From: Mauremys mutica
Lineage: Eukaryota > Chordata > Testudines > Geoemydidae
DNA: 64,000 bases
Direction of reading: 5' to 3'
Assembly: GCF_020497125.1 (NCBI RefSeq)
Contig: NC_059084.1
Location: 38,324,399 to 38,388,398 of the forward strand
The position numbers and the translations under genes are program-made. Under the pieces are notes generated by a model, which was given only the letters and a program-made list of their open reading frames with translations, was not told the origin of the DNA and did not search any database. Of this stretch, positions 42,376 to 54,534 are shown in pieces (the first letter of the stretch is position 1; the number at the start of each line of letters is the position of its first letter).

Positions 42376-45090
42376 AGCTTGTCATAAGGACATAAGAACA
42401 TAAGAATGGCCATACCGGGTCAGACCAAAGGTCCATCTAGCCCAGTATCTGTCTACCGACAGTGGCCAATGCCAGGTGCCCCAGAGGGAGTGAACCTAAC
42501 AGGCAATGATCAAGTGATCTCTTTCCTGCCATCCATCTCCATCCTCTGACGAACAGAGGCTAGGGACACCATTCCTTTCCCATCCTGGCTAATAGCCATT
42601 TATGGACTCAGCCACCATGAATTTATCCAGTCCCCCTTTTAAACATTGTTATAGTCCTAGCCTTCACAACCTCCTCAGGTAAGGAGTTCCACAAGTTGAC
42701 TGTGCGCTGCGTGAAGAAGTACTTCCTTTTATTTGTTTTAAACCTGCTGCCTATTAATTTCATTTGGTGACCCCTAGTTCTTGTATTATGGGAATAAGTA
42801 AATAACTTTTCCTTATCCACATCACTCATGATTTTATATACCTCTATCATAACCCCCCTTAGTCTTCTCTTTTCCAAGCTGAAGAGTCCTAGCCGCTTTA
42901 ATCTTTCCTCGTATGGGACCCTCTCCAAACCCCTAATCATTTTAGTTGCCCTTTTCTGAACCTTTTCTAGTGCTAGAATATCTTTTTTGAGGTGAGGACA
43001 CCACATCTGTACACAGTATTCGAGATGTGGGCGTAACATGGATTTATATAAGGACAATAATATATTCTCAGTCTTATTTTCTATCCCCTTTTTAATGATT
43101 CCTAACATCCTGTTTACTTTTTTGACCGCCTCTGCACACTGCGTGGACATCTTCAGAGAACTATCCACGATGACTCCAAGATCTTTTTCCTGACTCATTG
43201 TAGCTAAATTAGCCCCGATCATGTTGTATGTATAGTTGGGGTTATTTTTTCCAATGTGCATTACTTTACATTTATCCACATTAAATTTCATTTGCCATTT
43301 TGTTGCCCAATCTCTTAGTTTTGTGAGATCTTTTTGAAGTTCTTCACAATCTGCTTTGGTCTTAACTATCTTGAGCAGTTTAGTATCATCTGCAAACTTT
43401 GCCACCTCACTGTTTACCCCTTTCTCCAGATCATTTATGAATAAATTGAATAGGATTGGTCCTAGGACTGACCCTTGGGGAACACCACTAGTTACCCCTC
43501 TCCATTCTGAGAATTTACCATTAATTCCTACCCTTTGTTCCCTGTCCTTTAACCAGTTCTCAATCCATGAAAGGACCTTCCCTTTTATCCCATGACAGCT
43601 TAATTTACGTAAGAGCCTTTGATGAGGGACCTTGTCAAAGGCTTTCTGGAAATCTAAGTACACTATGTCCACCGGATCCCCCTTGTCCACATGTTTGTCG
43701 ACCCCTTCAAAGAACTCTAATAGATTAGTAAGACACGATTTCCCTTTACAGAAACCATGTTGACTATTGCTCAACAGTTTATGTTTTTCTATGTGTCTGA
43801 CAATTTTATTCTTAACTATTGTTTCAACTAATTTGCCCGGTACCGACGTTAGACTTACCGGTCTGTAATTGCCGGGATCACCACTAGAGCCCTTTTTAAA
43901 TATTGGCGTTACATTAGCTAACTTCCAGTCATTGGGTACCGAAGCCGATTTAAAGGACAGGTTACAAACCTTAGTTAATAGTTCCGCAACTTCACATTTG
44001 AGTTCTTTCAGAACTCTTGGGTGAATGCCATCTGGTCCCGGTGACTTGTTAATGTTGAGTTTATCAATTAATTCCAAAACCTCCTCTAGGGACACTTCAA
44101 TCTGTGACAGTTCCTCAGATTTGTCACCTACAAAAGCCAGCTCAGGTTTGGGAATCTCCCTAACATCCTCAGCCGTGAAGACTGAAGCAAAGAATCCATT
44201 TAGTTTCTCCGCAATGACTTTATCGTCTTTAAGCGCTCCTTTTGTATTTTGATCGTCAAGGGGCCCCACTGGTTGTTTAGCAGGCTTCCTGCTTCTGATG
44301 TACTTAAAAAACATTTTGTTATTACCTTTGGAGGTTTTGGCTAGCCGTTCTTCAAACTCCTCTTTGGCTTCTCTTATTACACTCTTGCACTTAAGTTGGC
44401 AGTGTTTGTGCTCCTTTCTATTTGCCTCACTAGGATTTGACTTCCACTTTTTAAAGGAAGTCTTTTTATCTCTCACTGCTTCTTTTACATGGTTGTTAAG
44501 CCATGGTGGCTCTTTTTTAGTTCTTTTACTGTTTTTCTTAATTTGGGGTATACATTGAAGTTGGGCCTCTATTATGGTGTCTTTAAAAAGGGCCCATGCA
44601 ACTTGCAGGGATTTCACTTTAGTCACTGTACCTTTTAACTTTTGTCTAACTAACCCCCTCATTTTTGTATAGTTCCCTCTTTTGAAATTAAATGCCACAG
44701 TGTTGGGCAGTTGAGGTGTTCTTCCCACCACAGGGATGTTGAATGCTATTGTATTATGGTCACTATTTCCAAGCGGTCCTGCTATAGTTACCTCTTGGAC
44801 CAGCTCCTGCGCTCCACTCAGGATTAAATCTAGAGTTGCCTCTCCCCTTGTGGGTTCCTGTACCAGCTGCTCCAAGAAGCAGTCATTTAAAGTATCGAGA
44901 AATTTTATCTCTGCATTTTGTCCTGAAGTGAAATGTTCCCAGTCAATATGGGGATAATTGAAATCCCCCACTATTATTGGGTTCTTAATTTTAATAGCCT
45001 CTCTAATTTCCCTTAGCATTTCATCATCACTATTACTGTCCTGGTCAGGTGATCGATAATAGATCCTTAATGTTATATTTTTACTAGAGC
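42376..45090 (-). mobile_element. CR1 LINE copy D (5'-truncated, coding well preserved)
   Basis: Starts at a CR1-type 3' UTR (CATAAGAACATAAGAATGGCC... on the plus strand, a different subfamily from copies C and E) and runs through RT and the second half of the endonuclease. Homology stops at about 45090, inside the endonuclease. Confidence 0.88.
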
Positions 45091-45256
45091 ATGAGTCAGA
45101 GTTGGGGCAGACATTTTCCATTGGAAGGGGTGTATCTGGATTGTTAAATCGGGCTGCAGCACATTGTTTCCTGGTTCTCTGTTTCCTGTTGTCTCCATTG
45201 GATATCAAAATACTGGCACCCTTACCACAAAATCCTTTTCTATTTTGGTTGATCAA
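42623..45256 (-). CDS. CR1 ORF2 protein: truncated endonuclease plus complete reverse transcriptase
   Basis: 877 codons with no interruption. The first about 55 residues lie outside CR1 and are probably not part of the ancestral protein. The CR1 part begins in the endonuclease ([25 protein letters not shown]), continues with the basic linker, then RT motifs: [67 protein letters not shown] and KFADDTKLL (catalytic FADD), then the thumb and the C-terminal domain ([28 protein letters not shown]). An unbroken RT suggests a young insertion, although the endonuclease is incomplete and ORF1 is missing, so it cannot move by itself. No promoter was seen. Confidence 0.85.
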   Translation of the reverse strand: MINQNRKGFCGKGASILISNGDNRKQRTRKQCAAARFNNPDTPLPMENVCPNSDSCSSKNITLRIYYRSPDQDSNSDDEMLREIREAIKIKNPIIVGDFNYPHIDWEHFTSGQNAEIKFLDTLNDCFLEQLVQEPTRGEATLDLILSGAQELVQEVTIAGPLGNSDHNTIAFNIPVVGRTPQLPNTVAFNFKRGNYTKMRGLVRQKLKGTVTKVKSLQVAWALFKDTIIEAQLQCIPQIKKNSKRTKKEPPWLNNHVKEAVRDKKTSFKKWKSNPSEANRKEHKHCQLKCKSVIREAKEEFEERLAKTSKGNNKMFFKYIRSRKPAKQPVGPLDDQNTKGALKDDKVIAEKLNGFFASVFTAEDVREIPKPELAFVGDKSEELSQIEVSLEEVLELIDKLNINKSPGPDGIHPRVLKELKCEVAELLTKVCNLSFKSASVPNDWKLANVTPIFKKGSSGDPGNYRPVSLTSVPGKLVETIVKNKIVRHIEKHKLLSNSQHGFCKGKSCLTNLLEFFEGVDKHVDKGDPVDIVYLDFQKAFDKVPHQRLLRKLSCHGIKGKVLSWIENWLKDREQRVGINGKFSEWRGVTSGVPQGSVLGPILFNLFINDLEKGVNSEVAKFADDTKLLKIVKTKADCEELQKDLTKLRDWATKWQMKFNVDKCKVMHIGKNNPNYTYNMIGANLATMSQEKDLGVIVDSSLKMSTQCAEAVKKVNRMLGIIKKGIENKTENILLSLYKSMLRPHLEYCVQMWCPHLKKDILALEKVQKRATKMIRGLERVPYEERLKRLGLFSLEKRRLRGVMIEVYKIMSDVDKEKLFTYSHNTRTRGHQMKLIGSRFKTNKRKYFFTQRTVNLWNSLPEEVVKARTITMFKRGTG

Positions 45257-46428
45257 GGGCTTGGGTTTCCTTTGGGTTTATGTCAACACTGCACTTCTCC
45301 ATGCTGACTTTGAGAGTGTTTTTAAGCACTTTTTTGCCTGCCCCCTCCATACACTAAGCCTATATAAGAATATAGTAGAAAAAACTATTTACGCTCAAAT
45401 TTTCAAAGCATTCTAAGAGGATTAGGTGTCCAGCTTTCAATGGGACTTAGTTACCGCATTGAAAATCCAGCTGAATTACAAAATATTTGAAAGCATACAT
45501 TTATTTTTGGGTGTCTCAGTGATTGGGTAGCCCCACTTGAGACAGCAAGATTTTTCAGAGTGCACAGAATTTTCATAACCTGTTTTAGTTTCAATGGTGG
45601 GAAAGGGTCAGTTCATGTCACCCTAGCTAGCTACATTAACCAGGTGCTCACAAAAATACTAACTGAACAACCCACAGTGATTAACAATGGGATACCTCAA
45701 GAAAGAATCACTTGTCGACACAGAGAGCATGTGAATTTGAAGAAATTCGGATCCTGTTTTTTGAAACATTGGTAGAAAGAATGTGGAAATAATGCCAGGC
45801 TTCTATTCCACCCGACCTCTGCTTTTTCCTTTGCACTTATCCCCTATTTTCTCCACATCCTCTTATTGCCAATTTATGTGTCTTTTTTCAGTATTGTTAC
45901 CCCCACCCTCACATGTGTAATGTTTGTCTGATTTTGTATTCTCTCTTGTCTTTGAGAAGAGGTCAAGTTGCATAATGGAATAATTCTATTCCCTATCCTA
46001 AGAAATGTGTGGCACTGGTTACCATGGACAGGCTGTCACAATGTTTATTGGTTGTTTCCCTACGAAGATTTATAAAATTGAATCACAAAAATAAAATGAC
46101 AGGACACCTCACAATTACTAGCAGAAGGTAGGGGAGGAATATCCCCATATTGCACAAGGCAGATTATGTCACACACCCAGACCCACACAGAAGGTCTGTG
46201 GCTGAGCAGGGAATGGAATCTAGGAGTCCTACATCATGGTCCAGTGTCATAACACAGCATCATCCTTCTGATCTGGAGAGGGCACAGCTTGCCCATTCTC
46301 CTTAACCTCCTACGCTGTCTACTGGCCACAAAATACTGAACCCCACAAGCAGACGACGAGGTTGAGAAACAGTCATTTATTCACTGTAAGAGCCATTGGA
46401 CGGTGAACGAGGCAACTGATGACGGATG
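45091..46428. other. Spacer with a palindromic ancient repeat fragment
   Basis: No gene. 45395-45475 has an AAATTTTCAAAGC ... TCAATGGGACTTAG ... TTGAAAATCC pattern, which resembles a palindromic MITE common in reptile genomes; this is tentative. Confidence 0.35.
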
Positions 46429-48482
46429 CTGTGTTGTATAATGGCTACCCTGGTAGAGAGTGAGAGATGGAAAAGATTGGCTGTACTGTATAATGGGCAC
46501 TAGGGGGCAGCAGAGGATGGGGGTGGGGAAGGGGCAGCTGTACTGTACAATGGGCACTAGAGGTAGCAGAGGGTGGGGGTGGGGAAGGGGTGGCTGTACT
46601 GTATAATGGGCACTAGGGGTAGCAGAGGGCGGGAGTGGAAAGGGGCGGCTATACTGTATAATGGGCACTAGGGGCAGCAGAGGGCGGGAGTGGAAAGGGG
46701 CGGCTATACTGTATAATGGGCACTAGGGGCAGCAGAGGGTGGGGGCGGGGAAGGGGCGGCTATACTGTATAATGGGCACTAGGGGCAGCAGAGTGTGGGG
46801 GTGGGGAAGGGCGGCTGTACTGTATAATGGGCACTAGGGGCAGCAGAGGGTGGGGGCGGGGAAGGGGCGGCTGTACTGTATAATGGGCACTAAGGGGGAG
46901 CAGAGGATGGGGGTGCGGAAGGGGCGGCTATACTGTATCATGGGCACTAGGGGGCAGCAGAGAGGGGGTGGGGGAGGGGTGGCTGTACTGTATAATGGGC
47001 ACTAGGGGGGAGCAGAGGATGGGGGTGGGGAAGGGGCGGCTGTACTCTATAATGGGCACTAGGGGCAGCAGAGGGTGGAGGTGGGGAAGGGGCGGCTATA
47101 CTGTATAATGGGCACTAGGGGGCAGCAGAGGGTGGGGGTGGGGAAGGGGCGGCTATACTGTATAATGGGCACTAGGGGCAGCAGAGTGTGGGGGTGGGGA
47201 AGGGGCGGCTATACTGTATAATGGGCATTAGGGGGCAGCAGAGGGTGGGGGTGGGGAAGGGCGGCTGTACTGTATAATGGGCACTAGGGGCAGCAGAGGG
47301 TGGGGGCGGGGAAGGGACGGCTATACTGTATAATGGGCACTAGTGGGCAGCAGAGAGTGGGGGTGGGGAGGGGTGGCTGTACTGTATAATGGGCACTAGG
47401 GGGGAGCAGAGGATGGGGTGGGGAAGGAGCGGCTATACTGTATAATGGGCACTAGGGGGCAGCAGAGGGTGGGGGTGGGGAAGGGGCGGCTATACTGTAT
47501 AATGGGCACTAGGGGGCAGCAGAGGGCGGGGGTGCGGAAGGGGCGGCTATACTGTATAATGGGCACTAGGGGGCAGCAGAGGGCGGGGGTGCGGAAGGGG
47601 CGGCTATACTGTATAATGGGCACTAGGGGCAGCAGAGGGTGGGGGTGGGGAAGGGGCGGCTATACTGTATAATGGGCACTAGGGGCAGCAGAGGGTGGGG
47701 GCGGGGAAGGGGCGGCTATACTGTATAATGGGCACTAGGGGGCAGCAGAGGGTGGGGGTGGAGAAGGGGCGGCTATACTGTATAATGGGCAAAGGGGGCA
47801 GCAGAGGGTGGGGGTGGGGAAGGGGCGGCTGTACTGTATAATGGGCACTAGGGGCAGCAGAGGGTGGGGGCGGGGAAGGGACGGCTATACTGTATAATGG
47901 GCACTAGTGGGCAGCAGAGAGTGGGGGTGGGGAGGGGTGGCTGTACTGTATAATGGGCACTAGGGGGGAGCAGAGGATGGGGTGGGGAAGGAGCGGCTAT
48001 ACTGTATAATGGGCACTAGGGGGCAGCAGAGGGTGGGGGTGGGGAAGGGGCGGCTATACTGTATAATGGGCACTAGGGGGCAGCAGAGGGTGGGGGTGGG
48101 GAAGGGGCGGCTATACTGTATAATGGGCACTAGGGGGCAGTAGAGGGTGGGGGTGGGGAAGGGGCGGCTATACTGTATAATGGGCACTAGGGGCAGCAGA
48201 GGGTGGGGGTGGGGAAGGGGCGGCTATACTGTATAATGGGCACTAGGGGCAGCAGAGGGTGGGGGCGGGGAAGGGGCGGCTATACTGTATAATGGGCACT
48301 AGGGGGCAGCAGAGGGTGGGGGTGGAGAAGGGGCGGCTATACTGTATAATGGGCATAGGGGGCAGCAGAGGGTGGGGGTGGGGAAGGGGCGGCTGTACTG
48401 TATAATGGGCACTAGGAGGCAGCAGAGGGTGGGGGTGGGGAAGGGGCGGCTATACTGTATAATGGGTAGCAGGGAGCAGCAG
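46429..48482 (+). repeat. Minisatellite of about 57-bp units, each with a CTCF-like core
   Basis: About 36 head-to-tail units built on GGCTATACTGTATAATGGGC, CACTAGGGGGCAGCAGAGG and a G-rich spacer (GTGGGGGTGGGGAAGGGGC). The middle block matches the CTCF core consensus (CCASYAGGKGGCR), always on the plus strand. Roughly half of the units have five Gs (the best match); the others have four (CACTAGGGGCAGCAG). The spacer is G-run-rich. A second-level repeat of exactly 564 bp is visible: 47263-47820 and 47827-48384 share the same series of variants. First and last units are decayed. Confidence 0.95.
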
Positions 48483-48621
48483 TAATTCTGAAAAATGCCC
48501 TCTTGAATGCAGTTTTATGATATTGACAAAGCAACATTGTTGTTTTAATTATTTTTTCTTATTATGGCCGTGCCGTAATAGGACCATCTGGGAACTGGTC
48601 CTCATTGTGCTCTGCCATGTC

Positions 48622-48827
48622 CTGGGCTGGCTCTAGGCACCAGCTTATCAAGCAGGTGCTTGGGGCGGCCACTCTGGAGTGGGGCGGCACTTTCAGGTAT
48701 TTGGTGGCGGGTCCCTCACTTCCGCTCGGAGCGAAGGACCTCCCACTGAATTGCCGCAGATCGCGATCGTGGCTTTTTTTTTTTTTTTTGGCTGCTTGGG
48801 GCGGCAAAACCCCTGGAGCCGGCCCTG
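48622..48827. mobile_element. hAT-like MITE, family 1, copy 2
   Basis: 206 bp between CTGGGCTGGCTCTAGG and CCTGGAGCCGGCCCTG, flanked by a perfect 8-bp duplication GCCATGTC (48614-48621 and 48828-48835). Includes a T16-like run. No coding frame. Confidence 0.92.
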
Positions 48828-49051
48828 GCCATGTCTAAATCCAGAGTGAGAGACAATCTCAGAGAGCATCCAATCTAAATAGACACAAGAAACCCGGGGT
48901 GTGAACAGGGCTATAACTAGGCATGGAAGGATTAGATTTTTATTGGTAAATGTTGGTAAACTTGGATTTCAAGGCAGACACAAAAGGGACAAAAAAATTT
49001 CCCTCCATCATCATAAAAATATGCAGCTAGGCAAAGTAAGAAACACGCTAC

Positions 49052-49142
49052 ATGCATCCGACGAAGTGGGTATTCACCCAAGAAAGCTCGTGCTCCAAAA
49101 CGTCTGTTAGTCTATAAGGTGCCACAGGACTCTTTGCTGCTT
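49052..49142 (+). mobile_element. Penelope-like 3'-end fragment
   Basis: ATGCATCCGACGAAGTGGGT...GTCTGTTAGTCTATAAGGTGCCACAGGACTC... is the sense 3' terminus of the Penelope-like family, about 90 bp. Confidence 0.75.
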
Positions 49143-49559
49143 GAGAATTTATTAAAGTTTAATATAAGGATATAGTTTGACGTGATGTTGAAAATTTGTA
49201 TTTTAACAGTTATAGAGCTTTAACTTTTTGAATCGCAAGAGCTCCTGTCATTAAAGAATAGTCTGACCCCCTTTCCATAATTCCCACAAACACAGTGAAC
49301 ATTTAAATGAATACAAAGAATAAAATGGCTTAAAAATAAACATTGAGATTCCCAGTGGAAATGATAAAGAAAATTAAAATGAGTTCTGCCAACCCAAGAT
49401 ATAGCAAACACAGAGGAAGGAGAGTCTCAGTCTCTAAATATGACACAAGGGGCAAGCATTTTTTGTTTTAAGTGTGATTATTGTGTTGGTTTTGTGTTTA
49501 GTTAGTTGGAGGAGCAGGTATTTGTGTGTTGCGTCCGTCTTTGTAGTGCTTGTATCTAT
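49143..49559. other. AT-rich spacer
   Basis: No gene or repeat recognised; it precedes the CR1 promoter region. Confidence 0.4.
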
Positions 49560-49818
49560 CTGTAGAGGCCTGTAGGGGCAGACTGCTGAGCGGGCAGCCG
49601 AGCCCTGATTAGGGGGCGGAGCTAGGCTGAGGAGGGGCCTATAAAAGCGGCCGCCCAGCCAGGCAGCGGCACAGCTGCGAGCAGCGGCACAGGAGCCGAC
49701 GAACAGGGCTGCTAACAGGGGAGTTTGAGTGGGAGTGTGGAAGGGGCAGGGGGCGCGGTGCTGCGTGTGCTGTGTTCCCCAGGTGAGAAGGCTGATAGAG
49801 GCAGAGACAACAGCAGCC

Positions 49819-50754
49819 ATGAGCCAAGCAGCAGAGGATACAATGAGGATGATTGCATGCGGCAGGTGCGGCATGTACATGGTCCTAGCAGGGGCGCCGG
49901 AACAGAGGTATGTATGCATGAAGTGCCGCCTAATAGAGTTGCTGGATGAAAAGATCCGAGGTCTAGAGATGCAGGTAGAAACCCTGGTAGAGTTTAGAAG
50001 GGGGTTTGAGCAGCTGATGGAGCAAAGGCAAGCTGTGGCTGAAGGGGAATGTTCAGGGGTACAGGGGGAAGCAGGGGCTAAGGCCTGTGAGGGGGGAATG
50101 CTGGATGGGGAACATGGGCAATGGAAGCATGTGACCGTGAGAAGCAGGCAGGGGAAAAGGAGGGCCAGTGAAGGAGAAATAGAGCTAAGGAACAGGTTTG
50201 AAGGTTTGGAGAATGAGGAAGGGGTACAGCAGGTGGTAGCTGACGGTGGGAGGGCAAGGAAGAAGAGAAGAGCGGCTAGTCTGATAGAAAGAGGTGAGGA
50301 GTCGATGGAGACAGCACCAACTTTGGGCCCCGGGAGGATGCAGGATGGCTTAAGGGGGACTACAAGGGATGATAGGAATGGAAGGAGCTTGCAACCAGGG
50401 GGAACGGGGGATAGGTTAGCAGACCGCACTGTCACCAGGCAAAGGCAGGTCTACGTGATTGGGGATTCCATACTGAGAAGGCTGGACAGGCCTGTGACCA
50501 GGGCCGATCCGGAGAACAGAAGGGTGTGCTGTCTACCGGGCGCTAAAATACGGGATGTGGACCTGCGGTTGAAAAGGATCCTAAAAGGAGCAGGTAAGAA
50601 CCTGTTGATCATCCTTCATGTAGGAACGAATGACACGGCTAGATTCTCGCTGGAGAGAATCAAGGGAGACTATGCCAGGCTGGGTAAGACGCTCAAGGAA
50701 ATTGAGGCTCAGGTGATCTTCAGTGGGATTCTACCTGTCCCTAGGGAAGGGTGA
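49819..50754 (+). pseudogene. CR1 copy E ORF1: zinc-ribbon plus SGNH esterase, premature stop
   Basis: The start at 49819 (ATGAGCCAAGC) opens the coiled-coil part. Residues 14-34 hold two CxxC pairs (CGRCGMY; CMKC), a zinc ribbon followed by a leucine-rich segment (about 35-80). The C-terminal third is the esterase: GDS with Ser217, and GTND at 269-272. The frame ends in a stop at about 311. The remaining catalytic block, DGLHLSREG, is readable after it (about 50870-50895) but out of frame. CR1 ORF1 binds RNA and this esterase supports retrotransposition. Confidence 0.85.
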
Positions 50755-51085
50755 CAAAGGGGTGACAGGATTGTGATGATAAATAGTTGGCTCAGGGAGT
50801 GGTGCTATAAGGAGGGCTTTGGGATGTATGGGCACTGGGAGGCTTTCGGGGACAGAGAACTGTTCTCACGGGATGGGCTCCACCTGAGTAGGGAAGGAAA
50901 TAGACTTCTAGGAGGGAGGCTGGCTCATCTGATCAAAAGAGCTTTAAACTAGGAACTCGGGGGAGACGGTTGGGAGATGTCCAGGCACACTCCACGCCAA
51001 ATTTAAACATTGAGAGGGAGGACAACAGGATAAGAACGGATATAGCCAGAGGGAGGGGTTTGGACATAAGGAAGAGGGGGCGGGG

Positions 51086-52779
51086 ATGGATACTAGATCA
51101 ATAGGTCATACTGGTGGTACTGGGTCCCTACCAAATTGGGTAACAAAGGTGAGAGAAGCCAAACAGCAAAAATTAGGATGTTTGTTCACCAATGCGAGAA
51201 GCCTAGGTAACAAAATGGGGGAATTGGAGCTGCTGGTCCGAGAATTGAAACCGGATATCGTAGGAATAACCGAAACATGGTGGAACGGTAGTCATGACTG
51301 GAGTACAGGTATGGAAGGGTATGTGCTGTTTAGGAAAGACCGAAACAAAGGTAAAGGTGGGGGAGTAGCATTGTATGTGAATAATGAGGTAAACTGTAAT
51401 GAAATAACTAGTAATGGATGGATAATACGGAGTCTGTTTGGGCAATGGTCACATTAGGGAAGAAAACTACTACAGCCTCCCCTGGGATAGTGATTGGGGT
51501 GTGCTATAGACTGCCGGGATCTAGTCTGGATATGGATAGAGAACTCTTTAATGTTTTCAGGGAGGTAAATACTAATAGGAACTGTATGATCATGGGAGAC
51601 TTTAACTTCCCGGATATAGATTGGGGAACAAATGCTAGTAATAATAATAGGGCTCAGCTTTTCCTAGACATGATAGCTGATGAATTCCTTCATCAAGTAG
51701 TTACTGAACTGACGAGGGGGGATGCCATTTTAGATTTGGTTTTGGTGAGTAGTGAGGACCTTGTTGAGGAAATGGTTGTAGGGGACAACCTTGGCTCGAG
51801 TGATCATGAGCTAATTCGGTTCAAAATAAATGGAGGGATAAACAAAATTGCATCTGAGACTAAGGTTTACGATTTCAAAAGGGCTAACTTTACTAAATTA
51901 AGGCGACTAGTTAGGGAAGTGGATTGGACAAACATATTTAGGGATCTAAAGGCGGAAGACGCCTGGGATTATTTCAGGTTGAAGTTGCAGGAGCTGTCAG
52001 AGGCCTGTATCCCGAGAAAGGGAAAACGGTTCGTAGGTAGCAGTTTTAGACCGAGCTGGATGAGCAAGCGTCTCAGAGGGGTGATTAAGAAAAAACAGAA
52101 AGCGTACAAGGAGTGGAAGAGGGGAGGGATCAGCAAAGAAACCTACCTTACTGAGGTCAGAGGGTGTAGGGATGCAGTGAGAAAGGCCAAAAGCTGGGTA
52201 GAGATGGAGCTTGCGAAGGGAATTAAAACCAATAGTAAAAGGTTTTTTAGCCATATAAATAGGAAGAAAACCAAGAAAGAAGAAGTGGGACCGCTTAAAA
52301 CTGTAAACGGAGTGGAGATTAAGGATAAACTAGGCATGGCACAATATCTAAATGAATATTTTGCCTCAGTCTTTAATGAGGCTATTGAAGGGTTTAGGAA
52401 TAGTGGCAGAGTGACTGATGGGAGTGAAGGTGCGGGGTTGCAAATTACAGTATCCGAGGTAGAAGCCAAACTTGAACAGCTTAACGGTAGTAAATCAGGG
52501 GGCCCGGATAATCTTCATTCTAGAATATTAAAGGAATTGGCGAGTGAAATTGCAAGCCCGTTAGCGATAATTTTTAACGAATCTCTAAACTCGGGGGTTG
52601 TACCATTTGACTGGAGATTAGCTAATATAGTCCCTATTTTCAAGAAGGGGAAAAAAGGTGATCCGGGTAACTACAGGCCTGTTAGTTTAACATCTGTAGT
52701 ATGCAAAGTCATGGAAAAAATATTAAAGGAGAGAGTAGTTACGGATCTTGAGGTCAATGGCAATTGGGACAAATTACAA
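51086..52779 (+). pseudogene. CR1 copy E ORF2, endonuclease and start of RT
   Basis: 51086-51457: FTNARSLGNKM, KPDIVGITETWW and KGGGVALYVN (endonuclease N-terminal half). A frameshift near 51420 moves to the frame 51418-52779 with GVCYRLPG, MGDFNFPDIDW, SSDHELIRF, the linker, GPDNLHSRILKEL, DWRLANIVPIFKKGKKG and [10 protein letters not shown]. The RT is cut at 52781 by the RTE-like insertion. Confidence 0.88.
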
Positions 52780-52781
52780 CA

Positions 52782-54332
52782 AGAACTGTGTATAGAATCA
52801 CGAGGACTTTGACAGGAGGGTTCAGCAATAGGTCAACAGCGGTTAGAGGAAAGGATGGGAGAATATTGATAGAAGAGAAAGAACAAATTAATCGATGGGC
52901 AGAGCATTTTAGAGAGACTCTAAATAGACCAAATCCTGAAGAGGTAGTTGAAATAGAGGAAACGAGTTTTCAGATGGAAGTAGAACAAGGGCCTATCACA
53001 GAGCGAGAGATAGAAGAGGCCATTAGACAGACAAAAGAAAATAGGGCACCAGGCGAAGATAGAATAACCGCAGAAATGCTAAAAGCCGACCTGAATATGA
53101 GTGCCGGGATTCTAGAGGAGCTATTCAACAAGGCATGGGAAGAAGAGAAAGTACCAGAAGCACGGAAGAAAGGTATCATTGTGAAATTACCAAAGAAGGG
53201 TGATTTGTCTTTGTGTGATAATTGGAGAGGTATAAACCTGTTATCAGTGCTCGGGAAGGTTTTCTGCAGAGTCCTGTTACAGAGAATAAGACAAGCAGTA
53301 GAAGAGATCCTGAGGGAAGAACAAACAGGATTTAGGAGTGGGAGAGGATGCGTTGATCAGATATTTGTATTACGTATGATAATGGAACAATCCCTTGAAT
53401 GGAACTCGCCACTGTTCATTAACTACCTTGATTTCAAGAAGGCATTTGATAGCGTCCACCATCCATCTCTCTGGAATATCCTAAAAACATATGGATTCCC
53501 TCCGAAAGTTATTAACATCCTCAAAGATATGTATGCCGATAATAAGTGTTGTGTTCGCCATGAAGGACAGTGGAGCGAGTGGTTCCATGTGAGAATGGGA
53601 GTTAGACAAGGATGTGTTATTTCGCCCATCCTATTTCTTGTGATTATAGACTGGGTGATGCGGAAAGCCACCGAAGATAGGCCAAGAGGGATCGCACGCG
53701 GACCCTCTGGTCGTATTGAAGATTGTGACTTTGCGGATGACATCACCCTGATTTCAAGCTCTCAGATGGACCTCCAAGAGAAGACTGATAGAGTAGGTAG
53801 AGCAGCAAGGTGCGTGGGACTTAATATCCATGCCGGTAAGAGCAAAACAATTAAAGTAAAAACAGCCAGCTCGACGACGACAGTAGTATGTGACATAGAA
53901 TTGGAGGAGGTGAACGATTTTAAATATCTTGGTAGTTACATATCGGCTGATGGTAATATTCAGAAGGAGATATCTACCAGAATCTGTCTTGCAGCAACTG
54001 CATTCTATAGACTTCAGAACATTTGGAGGTCGGCCATCTTGCAAATGAAAACCAAGGTAGAGATCTACAGGTCCAACGTCTGCTCTGTGTTGCTTTATGC
54101 GGCGGAAACATGGAGGACCAACAAGAAGATAGAAAGTCGGCTTCGGGGTTTTGAAGGAAGGTGTCTTAGGCGAATTCTTAACATACACTGGCCGCAGCAT
54201 ATCACCAATGTTGAAGTGAGCCGATTAATGGGCATTAGCAACATAGTGGATGAAGCCAAACAACGAAGATGGAGATGGTTGGGGCATGTGTTGAGAATGG
54301 GTGCTGATAGACACCCTCATATTGCCCTATGA
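52782..54332 (+). pseudogene. RTE-like reverse transcriptase (5'-truncated)
   Basis: About 515 codons free of stops. Blocks: AVRGKDGRILIEEKEQ (linker), NRAPGEDRITAEML, NWRGINLLSVLGKVF, QTGFRSGRGCVDQIF, YLDFKKAFDSVHH, VRQGCVISPILFLVI, CDFADDITLIS (catalytic FADD), KYLGSYISADG, VLLYAAETW, then RRILNIHWPQHITN and RRWRWLGHVLRMG. These wordings differ clearly from CR1 and match RTE-type or 'endonuclease-reverse transcriptase' LINEs found in many invertebrates and some vertebrates. A TGA at 54330-54332 and another stop about 50 bp on cut off the last tail. The endonuclease domain is missing. Exact clade is uncertain. Confidence 0.75.
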
Positions 54333-54528
54333 TGGACACCACAAGGAAGAAGGAGGAGAGGTAGACCATTGGGGACGTGGTGAAGGACCATTGAAGAGGA
54401 AATGAAAGGCATGGGAATGAAGTGGGATGAAATTTGCTGCCTCGTTCAAGAACGAAATGAATGGAGGAGAATGGTTGACGCCTTATGCTCCACTGGGAGT
54501 GAATAAGAGGAAGAAGAAGAAGAAGAAG
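52782..54528 (+). mobile_element. LINE of RTE-like type inserted in the RT of CR1 copy E
   Basis: Starts abruptly in ORF2 and ends in (AAG)n, a short-repeat 3' tail typical of RTE-like LINEs rather than of CR1. Flanked by a short duplication, ACAACA (52776-52781 and 54529-54534). CR1 sequence on both sides joins at this point. About 1.75 kb, 5'-truncated. Confidence 0.75.
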
Positions 54529-54534
54529 ACAACA

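Noticed and set aside
46429..48482. CRISPR array
   Set aside because: Units are contiguous with no unique spacers, the sequence is G-rich, and the setting is a vertebrate genome.
49434..50435. 333-codon minus-strand ORF opposite CR1 ORF1
   Set aside because: Antisense shadow of the zinc-ribbon/esterase frame; low-complexity Ser/Pro composition and no motifs.
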